DNA of 64,000 bases from Helopsaltes ochotensis (taxonomy: Eukaryota; Chordata; Aves; Passeriformes; Locustellidae): the NCBI GenBank assembly GCA_013400155.1, contig VXBM01001067.1, positions 195,458 to 259,457 of the forward strand, written 5' to 3'. Of this stretch, positions 1 to 10,960 are shown in pieces. The translations under genes were made by a program, and so were the position numbers. The notes under the pieces are model-generated. The model made no database searches, was not told the origin of the DNA, and was given only the letters and a program-made list of their open reading frames with translations. Numbering within the stretch: the stretch's first letter is position 1; each line of letters opens with the position of its first letter.

Positions 1-480
1 GTGCACTCACAAATGGGACGTTCTGGTGGCTGGCCCTGTCCTAGAGAGCCTCCAGCAGCTGCTCACACTATGTCCAGTCCCCAGCCCCAGACCCATGGCC
101 TGTAATAACTGGCTCCCAGGCTGTAAGGGATAACTCACTGGCTAGTGCAGCTTGCAATCTGGTAGCATCATGCCCACCTAAATGGATCCCTCTCTCCGGC
201 CTCAGACCATAGCCTATCCAGTAGCCAGCCTCAAGCAGCAGTCTCTCCAGCTGTCAGCCCTACTTCCTATAAGGCCCTTTAGTCTGCACACAATCTCTAT
301 TTTCCATGGCAGCCACTTAGACCACCCTTCCTGCTGACCAGTCAGTCCACCTTCATACCTTCATGACCACTGGCAGGTCCCACACACACATATGCACAGA
401 CACCCAGAGGACACTCACATAAAAAAATGACAAAAAGGACAAAATGTAGAAAAATGGAGAGAGGTTTAATAAGAAGACTC
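1..480. repeat. GC-richer, repeat-like stretch of unknown family
   Basis: This stretch is clearly richer in C and G than the AT-rich sequence that follows. It has many CCAG/CAGCC words, a short CA-rich patch near 390, and then A-rich sequence. Read on the minus strand, an ATTAAA-type polyadenylation-like word near 470 precedes T-rich and then GT-rich sequence. That order resembles the R/U5 part of an LTR, so an old minus-strand retroviral LTR cut by the window edge is possible. I see no termini or target-site duplication, and no reading frame worth calling. The family is unassigned, and the repeat call is inference from composition and texture. Confidence 0.3.
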
Positions 481-3400
481 AGCAAACTGTGATGATAATG
501 GCCAGGTCTCATGCAACCAAGTGTGCCAGATTAGCAACTCATTTACATGCTATCTTCTTAGGCCTTCTTCCAAAGCATCTTATCACAAAAACCACAATCT
601 CACGAGGCCCTTTAAATATCCCCTAATAAATTTCTTCTTTATTATAAATGTCAGGATAATCTTGTTTCCCACTTCTTATCAGTTACAAAACATCTGGATG
701 AATCTTCTCAAGGCTTTGAGTGGTTCTATCCATTTCCTGTCTCAATCAGGCACCTGAAATCTCCAGTGTTTGATATTGCCTCTGTTATCTATGGCTCATT
801 TGGGTATGTGCACATGGGTGTTGAATTTATTACTTCTGTATTTTTCCAAGTCTTATGTGTTGAATACCCACTAACAAGACATCCTCACAAATGGCACATC
901 CTTATTTCCACATTTTCCACTGCATATATGAACTGCACATGAAGGTTATTTGACTATTCAGTTTAATTAAAGACCATTTCCTAAGTATACACATCTTCAG
1001 GAGGACTTAGCAAAGAAATTGTAGGAATATTTTTTGCAAATCTTCCTGCATTTCAAAGCTTTGTTGGTGAGCTAAAGTCCCTGTAATGGTTCCAGCAAAG
1101 GTTCCAGAGACACTGATTATATCCAAGTGTTGTAAAAGTCTGAATCAGTTAAATTATTTGACTGGAAGGGCTCATGTGCTTTAAGAGTGATGCAATAAAG
1201 AAGCAGCTGAATTGTTCACCTGTACTCATGGAGAGAGAAATTTCAAGCATATAGTGAGCCATTATAGCTCCATCCTATGAGATATTTAAGCAGGAGAATT
1301 ACAGCCTGTTCAGCAGGGAAATTAAGGTTACATGTCTGTATGTTTAAATACTTTCCTAGAGGGAGATGGGCTCCTGGGTTTGGGCTTACGTGCCTGAAGT
1401 ATTTGATAGTAGTAGAAAGGGATATAGCAACAATGGAAATGCATGTAAAAGTTACAATGTTATTTTTTCAAGTTATGTTAGCATCCCTAATTCTTCAAGA
1501 ATGTTTTCTTTTTTCTTCACTGTATCTGCAAACTACAAATTTAAAATTGCTAAATGTATTGTAACATTACTAAAGGACAGCAACAAATAGCATGGCAATC
1601 TCTGTGGCTTGAGACGTATGTGAAATAGAATGATTATCAGCACAAGGACTCTCCTAATTGTCATCATCTCTTTCAGCTGCATCTCAGGGGTGTGTTACAA
1701 ACTACATTAGATGAAAAAAAAAATTGTTGATTAGAGGCAGAGTGGACAGCTGTCTTCATTTACTTTTTTCTTACTACTACTGTTGCTGGAAGGATTGATG
1801 TAAATTCAATTTTGTTTTCTATACATGACTGTGAATCTAATCCTGGGAATGAAAGCTGTGAAAGTTACAAATGAGGCTACTTGTGAGAGACAGAAGAGAT
1901 GCAGGTAGTCCTGGGCTCTAGTTTTCATAATGTTGCACTTTTTTTTCACTGCTGGATATGTCCATGAAGGACTATGCTGCTAAGTTCATGTAGAGCCCCA
2001 GTGCCACAGGGTCATGCCAGAATTATTGCTGATCTTTTCTCTCCAAAATATCTCCTCTCACCCCAAAAAAATTTCACATTTCTTAAACTTCTTTTAGAGC
2101 TGACTTTTCTTATTCTTCAAAAGCTCCTTGGTAAACCCTGGTTATTGTTTAACCAGTCTGTTCATCATCATCCTTCCTACTATGTTCTTTCTGGGGTGAA
2201 ATGCACTTTTGGGCAGTGTTGGGAGTCCTTTTCCCAAAAACTGGTACACCAAAGTTTATGTCTTGTCACCAGACCTTTTGGCAATGTGAGCATCCCTGTG
2301 ACCCAAGATCTGATCCCCAAGAGCTGATATCTTTTACAACTGATATGAAACCACATTTGAACCTTCTTCATTCCTCAATCCCTCATAGTATTAAGATTTT
2401 TAAAATAGAACATAAAAAAAGAAATATATTTGGAAGAAATATTTTATTTATATTGATTTTCAAAACAGTAATACACAACTAATATCTGTGCTTAGGGTCT
2501 AATAGAATAACTGAATGCTTTCCTTTTTTTTTTTTTTTATGTTTTGCAAGCTACGCCATGAAAATATTTTGCATTCCTAGTAAGCTAAGTTTAAACTTCA
2601 ATTTGAATATTTTATTCAAACAAAATTATGCAGTCAATGAATCTGCTTTTGTAAAGTACATGCAAAATAATTTTCCTTCATATTCTACATTACTTTGGGA
2701 TTTTTTTGGAACTTAGGAGTGTCTGGGTCTCTAGAACTCATCATAAATTTGACAGTGACACATTTAGTCTAACTTCCCCTGTTGGAACCTCCTCTGTTAA
2801 CAAACATCATCTAAGTCTTCCTAGAGCATACACCTTTGAGTTTCAAGATGTGTGATTTAAGTCCCACTGGAACACAGAACAAAGGTCTCCTTTTACTTGG
2901 ATGGTCTTGAAAGATGTTTCAGTTCTTCCATCAACACTAGGAGTAGCCAGAACATGTAGCCAAAATTTTTTTTCCTGTGCCTCTTGGCAGCAGGATAGAG
3001 ATTCTAATGAATCTATTATCAGTGAACACAGTCTTTATTTTCAGTTTTTTTCAGGCTGTGGGTCATTACTTGATGAGATGTCAGTTGTGCATATAAATGC
3101 ACCAGTGTTCTTCCTCTGAAAAGAATAATTTTGTCATTAAAAAGGGATATTTCTTAGTCTGTGTTACAGAGCCGAATTTATAAAGTGAAACTTCCATGAA
3201 AGAAGTAAAGTTAAAAGAATTAAAATTCTATTTTTATGCAATTTATCTTTTTAGAGACAACCCCATACAGAAAAGATTCTGTAACATAAAGGTTGAGTCT
3301 AATTCTAATAAAACATAAATGTCTATAAACTGAAATTCTCACACATCCTTATGACTGTTTTAGACACCTTTTCATATATTCCAGAGGGAGAATTTTGCTC

Positions 3401-4140
3401 AAGGGCGCATGACTTTATTAAAATCCTAAAGACGGATTTGTACAATTCTGAATCTGTTAAAATGAGGTGCTTCAGGCAGATGTAGATCCCTGCAACTGGT
3501 TTAGAGAGATATTACAATAAAGGTCTTAGGATTGTATACTCTAGTTTGATTTTTTTAATGTTGGCTTTTTGACAGTCTCTGTTCATTCACTTCTTTCCAA
3601 ATAATTAGTTATAGTAATACAAAATCTCTTTCCTGCTACGTTAGTTCCATATGGAAGGTTTAATTGAATGCATAGGCATGAAAAACACTAAAGCTAGGTT
3701 CCAGACTATTTTAGTTTAGGAAAACTGTCATACAAATGCTGAACCCTACTTCCAGCAAGGAAAAAATATGCAGCAAAATTTTGTTTCTTAAAGAGATGAT
3801 ACTTCAGATACTGCCAGCTGAGAAGTTGTTCAATGAAAGTCTTCCACTTCTTTTAAGTGGCCTGTACTCATGAACTAAATGTTTCTATAAAACCTGTGAG
3901 TGACTATTGTTTCACTTCAGATGCAACAATAAATGACATTGAGAGGGTGTTCAGGATTGTGGTTATTTAAAACTAGCTGGAAATTGAGCTCCAGACAAAC
4001 CATGTCCCTCCCCCCTACCCCCTTGAGCAGGAGAGGGACAAAGGCAGGGACTATGGATTGAGACCACAATTTAGAAAAAGCAAATAGCAATGAAATAAAA
4101 GCCAAGCAGTAACAGCAGCAACATTAATAACAAAAGTATC
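481..4140. other. AT-rich non-coding sequence, nothing recognised
   Basis: I see no repeat family, RNA gene or convincing exon here. The longest open frame (117 codons, plus strand, 1974-2327) has no recognisable domain and the composition of chance translation. A T homopolymer lies near 2523-2539. Very old repeats or conserved regulatory elements could be present but are not visible by eye. Confidence 0.6.
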
Positions 4141-4520
4141 CTCCTTGTTGGATGCTGAACTTGATTCTGCATTGCAGCTTCCAGCTCTGGCGTCGCTGCT
4201 TTTGGGTGCTCTGCCCAGCTCCTCTCGGCTCCCTTCGGCCTGGCTCCTTCCAGCTTAGCTCGGTTCCCTCTGGCTCAGGTCAGGCTTGGCTGCACCCAAG
4301 CTCCCTTCTGCTGCTCTGTTCTCTGAGGCTGCCTCCTGCACCGGTGCTGCTTTTTCAGCACCATGCCTTGGTGGCAGAGGACCAGGTCTGCAGGGCTGAT
4401 GCCTACAACCTCCCTGATGGACAAGGAGACAAAATAATGCAGTTCTGGAGTGTTTTCCTTTTTTCTCCCCCTGGAACCACAGCCCCCAGCAAAAATGTCA
4501 CTGGTATAGAATAGAAACCT
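4141..4520. other. GC-rich island-like segment with degenerate CTCC/GGCT repetition
   Basis: An abrupt GC-rich block sits in AT-rich surroundings. It contains several CpGs and loosely repeated words of the type GGCTCCCTT, GGCTCCTTCC and GGTTCCCTC between about 4215 and 4280. A perfect 10-bp palindrome, GCACCGGTGC, lies at 4338-4347. A plus-strand frame of 120 codons (4152-4514) spans the block, but it is Leu/Pro/Ser-rich in the way expected of GC-rich repetitive DNA, and I recognise no domain. Candidates are a piece of an unclassified repeat, a decayed minisatellite or a small CpG-bearing regulatory element. Confidence 0.35.
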
Positions 4521-6137
4521 AGCAAGAGGCCCACATGGCTCTAAGTTCCACCAGTCTCTGCAACCAGGACAAGCCTCCTAAAGCGATGGAGAGTTTTTTT
4601 TCCATAGCTGTACAGCAATTAAGTAAAAATATTTAGGATGTTGACACTGCGTCTGATGTTTAAGTCTGAACAAGCTCTGTTTTTCTGAATTACATGAAGA
4701 AGTCCAGATGGTTTAAATGCTAATGACATAATAGAGTATGAGGACTGGGGAATAGGGAGTTATTAGCAATTTATGATGAGCTAAGACAACTCGGGAATCA
4801 TGTTTTCTCTCCCATTTTTTGTCTTAGTATCTGCATTTTCATTTTAGAACTTCTTCTGCAGAGTAAACAAAGGCTCTTTGACAGACACATGACAATATAT
4901 ATAAAATTGGTTTAAGTAAAATACTTTATTATGGTGATATCACATAAGGCAGAAATATAGATTAATACAAGTTACTGGAACAATGATTAGTTCCTTAAAT
5001 AACTTTATCTCAGAATGTCTAGAGGAAAAAATGAGCCTAGGTATTGGTAATGGTAGATTTTTTTTTCTGTTCTAATAAATGTAATCTGAATGCCATCCTA
5101 TTAATCTTTCCTCATCATATTGATCTGCTATATCAACTGTATAAACTAGACCTCCAGATTAGGCAGGGTCTATAATAAACAAGCCATTATCAAAATGCCA
5201 TCCATGTTGTGCAAACCCACTTTAGTTAGAAAAGTGTAGAACTAGATTTTAATTTTAAAACTCCTGTTTAATTTTTAACTAAATAGAAAAGTGTCATAGC
5301 AGCATCTCATTTAAAGTTACTTTTTTCTCATAACTCAAAACTGTGCTGTGATAAGGGTCTAAGAACAACTGCCATCAACTTTAAACTGCTTTCTGTCATC
5401 TTCCAGTAGATTAATGTTTTCTTTGGTTTGGTTTGTTTGTTAAACAAGCTACAGGAAATACAACAACCATGTCAATTTGCTTTGAGTCTGAGAAAAGCAG
5501 GACAACTCATTTTTATGGGTTCTTAGCTGTCTGCTAAAAAGAAAGCTTGTCTCATTCTGGAAGGAGAAGATATGTAATATACGTCAGCAATGTTTGCTTT
5601 CCTCTCACTGGAGAAAGCCAGGAAAAACAAACAGAGTATAAAATAAAGGGAGGTGAATCACTGTGGTGGGCATCACCAGACTCTTACACAACACAAAAAG
5701 TTTGATTTAGCAGAATTATGGGCAATGTATCTGGGGCACCTGTTCAGTTCCTGTTTATTTTCTGTTTCTGAAACATCAATCACTTCAAAACTCCTGCCTT
5801 TTTAAAGTTTACTTTTAACAGTGGATGAACATATCGTAGAAGCTCCTGTGAGAATGAGTATATTACCATGCATAAATAAATGACAAGTGACAGCATAAAG
5901 ACTTAAGTTAGAAGTCAAATACTTTGCAAATGCTGTAGATCCAATTAATTTCTTGACCAGTATTCTAAGCATTCACATCAATCGAATTAATGGATTACAT
6001 TTTTGCAAGTAATTGAAGAATATGAGTTTCTAAGGAGAGCTAGTGATAACAATACCTTGCAGAAGACACTGCCCCAAGGGGACAAAGGGAACAAGCCACA
6101 ACCACACAGCACTGAGAAGAATATTTAGCTTGATATC
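4521..6137. other. AT-rich non-coding sequence, nothing recognised
   Basis: No repeat family, RNA gene or open frame worth calling was seen. A short GTTT-rich patch occurs near 5422-5440, of a kind scattered through the whole window. Confidence 0.6.
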
Positions 6138-6166
6138 TATCATAGAATAGTTTGGGTTGAAAGGGA

Positions 6167-6172
6167 GCAATG
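6167..6172. repeat. Target-site duplication, left copy (GCAATG)
   Basis: GCAATG here matches GCAATG at 6517-6522, immediately outside the TG...CA boundaries of the LTR. Six bases is a usual retroviral duplication length. Confidence 0.8.
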
Positions 6173-6516
6173 TGTTGCCCTGATTTTTGCAGCCTTTCTG
6201 ATGTGTTTCTTAGCTTTTAGAATGGAGTCAGAATCCTCAATGTTTAGGTAGTGCTTTGCCGTTATCACGCTGGTGTTATCTGTAAGATGAGGTTTGTTTG
6301 GGAAATGGACTGGTAAATATCACACGCCTTTGGATGCAAATTGTACTGACTGACCGTCAGCTGGGCCAATGGAGACAAGAGGTGTTCACCTTCTCATCCA
6401 ACCCCTGGCATGGACCTGCGGTCTACTTAAGAAAGAAAGAATAAACAAAAGGCCTCTTTGGGTCCTTCTCCTCATCGAATGTCCTGTGTGGTTCTTGCTG
6501 AGCTGAACAGCCCACA
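6173..6516 (+). mobile_element. Solo LTR of an endogenous retrovirus, copy 1
   Basis: A 344-bp element begins TGTTGCC and ends CCCACA, and is flanked by GCAATG on both sides. It is a solo LTR inserted into a CR1. A CCAAT box lies at 6366-6370, a TATA-like CTACTTAAG near 6423-6431, and an AATAAA polyadenylation signal at 6440-6445. The order U3, R, U5 therefore reads on the plus strand. A second copy at 35508-35853 differs at about 17 positions plus two single-base indels by eye, roughly 95% identity. No internal retroviral sequence (gag, pol, env) adjoins it, so the provirus was lost by LTR-LTR recombination. The family name is not known to me. The short LTR and 6-bp duplication would suit a class II (ERVK/alpha-beta-like) element, which is inference. 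Confidence 0.9.
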
Positions 6517-6522
6517 GCAATG
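6517..6522. repeat. Target-site duplication, right copy (GCAATG)
   Basis: This partners 6167-6172. The CR1 sequence resumes directly after it. Confidence 0.8.
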
Positions 6523-6916
6523 AAAGCCACAAAGCACAAGATCTCCTGTAATGAGCAGGGACATCTTCCACTAGATCAGGCTGTTCAGAGTCCCATCCAA
6601 CCCAATCTTGAATGTTACTAGAGATGGTGTCTACTTCCTCCCTGGGCAACATGTTCCAATGTCTCACTACCCTTATAGTAAAGAATTTCTTCCTTGTAGC
6701 TAATCTGAATCTACCCTTTTGTAGTTTAAAACCATTGCTACTCATACTTTTGTAACTGACCCTACCAAAAATTTCTGCCCATCTTTCTTAGCAGCCCCCT
6801 TAAGTATTTCAAGGTCACATCAAGGTCTCCCTGGAGCCTCCTCTTCTCCAAGCTGAACAATTCCAACTTCCTCAGCCTTTCCTCTAAAGCAGATAATGGA
6901 AATCACATAAAAATGG

Positions 6917-6960
6917 TTTTTTTTAATGGCTATATATCTTTTTTTTAATGGCTATATATC
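6917..6960. repeat. Perfect 2 x 22-bp tandem duplication
   Basis: Each unit is eight T residues followed by AATGGCTATATATC. The units occupy 6917-6938 and 6939-6960 with no mismatch. The T-run at the start of the unit suggests replication slippage. Perfect identity implies a recent duplication or an assembly duplication. Confidence 0.9.
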
Positions 6961-8280
6961 TTTCACGTGTAGGAAAGAAAAACAAATTATGCATAAAACA
7001 AACAAGGGATTGTACATGAAAGGGAAAATGTTCAAAGGACTGAAAGGCTGATATGAATTATAAACTCTGAATTCCTCCCACTCTCCTCTCTGGTTAGTGG
7101 GAAACAAGCCGAAAAATCCCAAGCTGAAATGGATAGAGACCACCACCAGAGGTATGGATCAGAGGACCTGAATACCCCTCTGAAAGTGCATCTCTCTCCC
7201 CAGCTGTAAAATATGTTTCTAACTTAGATGCCTGGGATGCAGTGAATTGTTCCACCTCATTAGGTCCAACATTTAGATGCCACAGAAGTATTTTAAATAA
7301 TCACACAGGTGTTAATTATAAATCCTTAATCAGCCTGTTAATAATGCTTCTGTCAATCAAGTCTTGTCTTGTCTTCAGAGCCTGCTTTAGCAAGTAACCC
7401 TAGAGCATAACTGCTCTAGACAGGGAGAAGTAGAAGCTTCCTACATCCCATAACCTTCAAAATTTAAGTTCAGGAACTATTTATAGAGCTTCTGGCTGGG
7501 ACTAGATGTATGGCGATGTTCATACAGTTGTTAAGAGAAGGCAGGGCAAACCCCCAAATAGTTGTAATTTTCCATTGTGAATCTTTACCTTAGTTGATGA
7601 TGCTTATGTCTAAGGATTTGTTTTTATTGAAGTGGTTGGTAAAAACTTTCATATTTGTTTCTTTGTATTATCCTTGGATATGTTCTTTTGAATAAATACA
7701 TTAATTTTGTTTAATGTATTTTGGTGTAAAGTTTAAAGTAGCGATATAGATTCTTTCCAGAGCTGCTGTTTTGAAGTAGACTTATGGAGAAGGGAGATAA
7801 GGGCATCCTCTATATGGACAGACATCCTATGTAAAAGAAGAATGTTAGTAATTTTACATGATTATTTCATAATAGAATGAATGTTCCCATTTATTTCCAT
7901 TGACCTGAGAGGAAGCCTGATCCTCTACAGAGTCTTCCTAACCTGCTTATTCTATATGGATATTAGTGTCAGCTTACAATACAGCATCCCTGTATTCCAT
8001 TTTGCCAAGAAAAAAGAAGGGGGAAGATGTGTATATTACATCTGCCTTGTTCTTCAAGTTCTTAACTAAATTATTGGATGATTGCTCATATATTACTTTA
8101 GAAATTAGATATTTTAGGGAGAGGAAAGACAAATTTATGCAAAAAAGAGATTTATTACCTTAAATTTAAGATTAAACAAATCTGCTTTAATTTTTCTTGT
8201 TTATGTGTGGAGTTTATTGGTTGGGGCACGTAAGTGATTGTGTTTGATTGTTAATAAGTACTCTCTTTAAGATTAGAAAA

Positions 8281-8326
8281 ACTGCTGTCCTTGACAAGTA
8301 AAGAAACTTGTCAAAGATGCAGCAGT
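8281..8326. other. Imperfect hairpin, 16 paired bases
   Basis: ACTGCTG (8281-8287) pairs with CAGCAGT (8320-8326). TTGACAAGT (8291-8299) pairs with ACTTGTCAA (8306-8314) around the 6-base loop AAAGAA. The two helices are separated by a small internal loop (TCC against AGATG). The pairing is read directly from the sequence. The total length is short for an animal pre-miRNA (usually about 60 bases or more with at least 20 bp of stem), so a microRNA is only a weak possibility. Neither arm is one I recognise. Confidence 0.5.
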
Positions 8327-9803
8327 GTACTGTAAAGGATTGAAAAATGAAGGTGCCCAGAACCAACCCATAATGATTTTTTTTTCCCTCCAGAATTTGG
8401 ATGTATGCAAAATACTCTTTTGGCTTTTTTTTTTCCCTCTATTTTTCTGGTTCAGATGTCATCTCTGTAATGTAGTAAGAGCAGAGCACTATGGAATAGT
8501 ATGAATTGAAAAATTGCTGCCTAATATTAAATGTGATTATTAATAATTTATTATTTATTAAATTTATTAATTTAAATGGGAAATTCACATTATATGACAT
8601 TCAGACTATTCTTGGAATAGTAGTCAAGGTCTGTCTCAAGCAAAAGAATCAGAATGCTAAGAGAGACAGGATGCTTTACTTGCTGTTCCTTGTAATCACA
8701 GGGGTTTTTTTTTAAATCAGAAAATGTAATGTTGTGATCAGAAAGACAGATGTGAAAGAAAACAGTTCAAACATACTGCAGGTGTGTATTACCCAAGAGA
8801 TGCCATCAGGAAACACTGGCTTAGCTGGCAGATAAACTTCCAGTGGATATGGGATAATTGAGAGGAGTGTTACAATGCACATCAAAAGGGTAGATTGATC
8901 CCATCAGGTGAAACAGCAAGTGATAAATCAGAATATTTAAAATACATCAAGGAAACATCCTAGATGTCAGAAGCATTCCTTTGGCAGCTAAACAGAGGGA
9001 CAGATTCAGAAAGGAAGGAAAATTGTGGCAAGGCCAAGACCATGAATTGTCAAATAAATTGAAACATCTGGGCAAGAATCATGTAAATATATATATATCC
9101 CATATTAAAAAGGGAAAAAACCACTTTTGCCAGATCATATCTCTGTGTGTACAGCTGACATCTACCGTACAGCAAAGTAATCTAAATAGATCTTTGTGAG
9201 GTAATTGATTGTTAAGGAAGTTACTTACATTTGTCTTGCTTAAGTAGCCTTATTTGTAAGTGATTTCTGAGTCTCCTACTAAAAGACATGACATACTTGC
9301 TCACCCCAAGCCCCCAGAGTGTTCCTGTGAAGGACTGTCTGGTGCTGCGACTGTGTCCTCGTCTGTTCTGAGCTGTGTTTTTCAGGTGGCATCGAAAAAC
9401 CCGCATCTGCAGGTGTGTTTTCTTTTTTGTGTAAACAGAACTGTGTTTTAAAGTCTTTGCACACCTTTAGTCTACCTTTGTAGTTAAGGAAAATGAAAAG
9501 TTGAACATCAAAAATGGGTTGAGTAGAACGTGTCTGTACATTCAACACAGTAGTTACGGTCTGCTTCAAAGGGGTAAGAGAAAAGAAAGAGGTTCAAAAC
9601 AACTCCTATTACAAACATTTTAGGAAAGCTATCCCAACAGTTTTTGTAGAAATTGGGCACGCAAGCACCTGTCTCCAAAAGAGCAGTCAGCATCAGGGAC
9701 TCATCTGGTCACAGATATCTTTGGAACCATGGATCTAACTAAGGGACAAATCAGGGCTTTTTTTCACATTGGGTGACCTGAATATAACAATGGATAAATA
9801 GGT

Positions 9804-10133
9804 CATAGAATCATAGAATCTTTAAGGTTGGAAAAGACCCTCCAAGATCATTGAGTCCAACCTTTGACCAACCACCACAATATCAACTAAGTCACAGCAC
9901 TGTCATGTTCAGATATCTCCTAAATATTTCCAGGGAGGTTGACTCCAACAACCCCCTGGGCAGCTCATTCCAGTTCTTGACAACCATGTCAGGGAAGAAA
10001 CTCTTCCTCATGTCCCGCCTGAACTTCTCCTGGTGCAGCTGAGACTCTCACCCTGTCACTGGTTGCCTGGGAGAAGAGGTCAGCCCCTACCTTGCTACAA
10101 CCTCCTTTCAGGTAGCTGTAGAGATTAATAAAG
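9804..10133 (-). mobile_element. CR1 LINE 3' end (left part of an internally deleted copy)
   Basis: The minus-strand CR1 3' end begins at the left with CATAGAATCATAGAATC, followed by the usual AAGGTTGGAAAAGACC and GAGTCCAACC. The 3' UTR continues to about 10130 (equivalent to the GTAGCTGTAGAGA segment). It then jumps without the expected intervening sequence to a much more upstream part of CR1 in the same orientation (see 10134-10960). The open frame at 9851-10042 is an accidental reading of this non-coding part. Confidence 0.92.
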
Positions 10134-10960
10134 TATCAACAGGCCTGTAGTTTTCCAGATCCTCCTTCCAAATCTTCATATAAATAAATGGACATCACAC
10201 TGACTAACCTCCAATCGTCTGGGGCCTTCCCAGTAAGTAGGATTGATATAAATGATGAACAGCAACTTGGTGAGCTCTTCTGCCAGGTCCCTCAGTACCT
10301 TTGGATCAATCCCATCTGGCCCCGTATTCTTGTGGGTGTCGAAGTGGCTCAGCAGGCCTCTACTTCCTCCTGGATTGCAGGGGCTCTATTCTGCTCCCTG
10401 TCCCTGTCTGCTAGCTCAGAAGCCAGTTGCCCTGGTCTTTCTGTTAAAGATTGAGGCAAAGAAGGCATTAAATACCTCAGCCTTTTCCTCATCTATCATG
10501 TTCCCCTCCATATCCTACAAAGGATGAATATTTTCCTCAGCCCTCCTTTTTTTGTTAATGCATTTTTAAAAACACTTTTTATTATATTTTACAGCTGTGA
10601 CCATATTTAGCTCTAGTTGAGCTTTCTCCTTTCTAATTTTCAGTCTCCATAACCTAAGGGAGACTGTACCCTTGTACTTTTCCTGAGTTGCCTGCCCTTT
10701 CTTCAAAGTTCATAAACTCTTTTTTATCCCTCTGAGTTCCTGCAAAAGGTCCCCATTCAGCCAGACCTTCTTCCCTGCTGGCTTGACTTTTGATAAATAA
10801 GGACAGCCTGCTCCTTCACCTCTAAGATTTCCTTCTTCAATTATGTCCAGCCTTCCTGGACCCTTTTTTTGCTAAGGACTGTTTCCCAAGGGACTCTCTC
10901 AACCAGTGTTCAGGGTCTAGTTGCTCTAAGCACTGGGCTGTCAGGTTAAAGAGACATCTG
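10134..10960 (-). pseudogene. CR1 ORF2 fragment: endonuclease-RT linker and start of reverse transcriptase
   Basis: Read on the minus strand this is the CR1 polyprotein region leading into the reverse transcriptase. Decayed but recognisable pieces include the KAEVLNAFFASVF-like stretch (around 10450-10500), a GPDGIDPKVLRDLAEEL stretch (around 10275-10325), and an ..APDDWRLVSV.. stretch (around 10200-10230) before the RT core. The reading switches frame several times and carries stops, so no protein is made. The rest of RT, including the catalytic ADD block, is missing between this piece and the 3' UTR at 9804-10133. Collinear order and equal orientation favour one CR1 copy with an internal deletion over two unrelated insertions. 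The right boundary is approximate. Confidence 0.85.

Larger units (their letters stand above)
6138..6895 (-). mobile_element. CR1 LINE 3' end, split by a solo LTR
   Basis: A 5'-truncated chicken-repeat-1 retroposon on the minus strand. Its 3' terminus is at the left, where the plus strand reads ATCATAGAATAG at 6140-6151. The CR1 3' region resumes after the LTR, with recognisable landmarks between 6553 and 6890: the segments equivalent to GGGCAACCTGTTCCA, GTAAAGAATTTCTTCCT and CTTCTCCAAGCTGAACA. The minus-strand frame at 6386-6745 translates to the familiar spurious CR1 3'-UTR peptide (RLATRKKFF, RHWNMLPRE) and then runs into the LTR, so it is not a gene. The copy is interrupted at 6172/6517 by the solo LTR, which makes the CR1 the older insertion. 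It cannot encode reverse transcriptase, because only the 3' few hundred bases are present. Confidence 0.93.
6896..9803. other. AT-rich non-coding sequence with one tandem duplication and one hairpin
   Basis: No gene or repeat family was recognised. Two structures stand out and are listed separately: a perfect 22-bp tandem duplication at 6917-6960 and a strong imperfect hairpin at 8281-8326. A short AT microsatellite lies near 9088-9098. Open frames are short and overlap in several frames, as expected by chance. Confidence 0.6.

Noticed and set aside
6386..6745. 119-codon minus-strand frame resembling a small protein
   Set aside because: It is the standard spurious translation of the CR1 3' region and continues into the LTR.
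9377..9403. 27-nt microexon between a GTTTTTCAG acceptor and a GTGTGT donor
   Set aside because: The donor is weak, the length is tiny and there is no flanking exon context. Such combinations arise often by chance.
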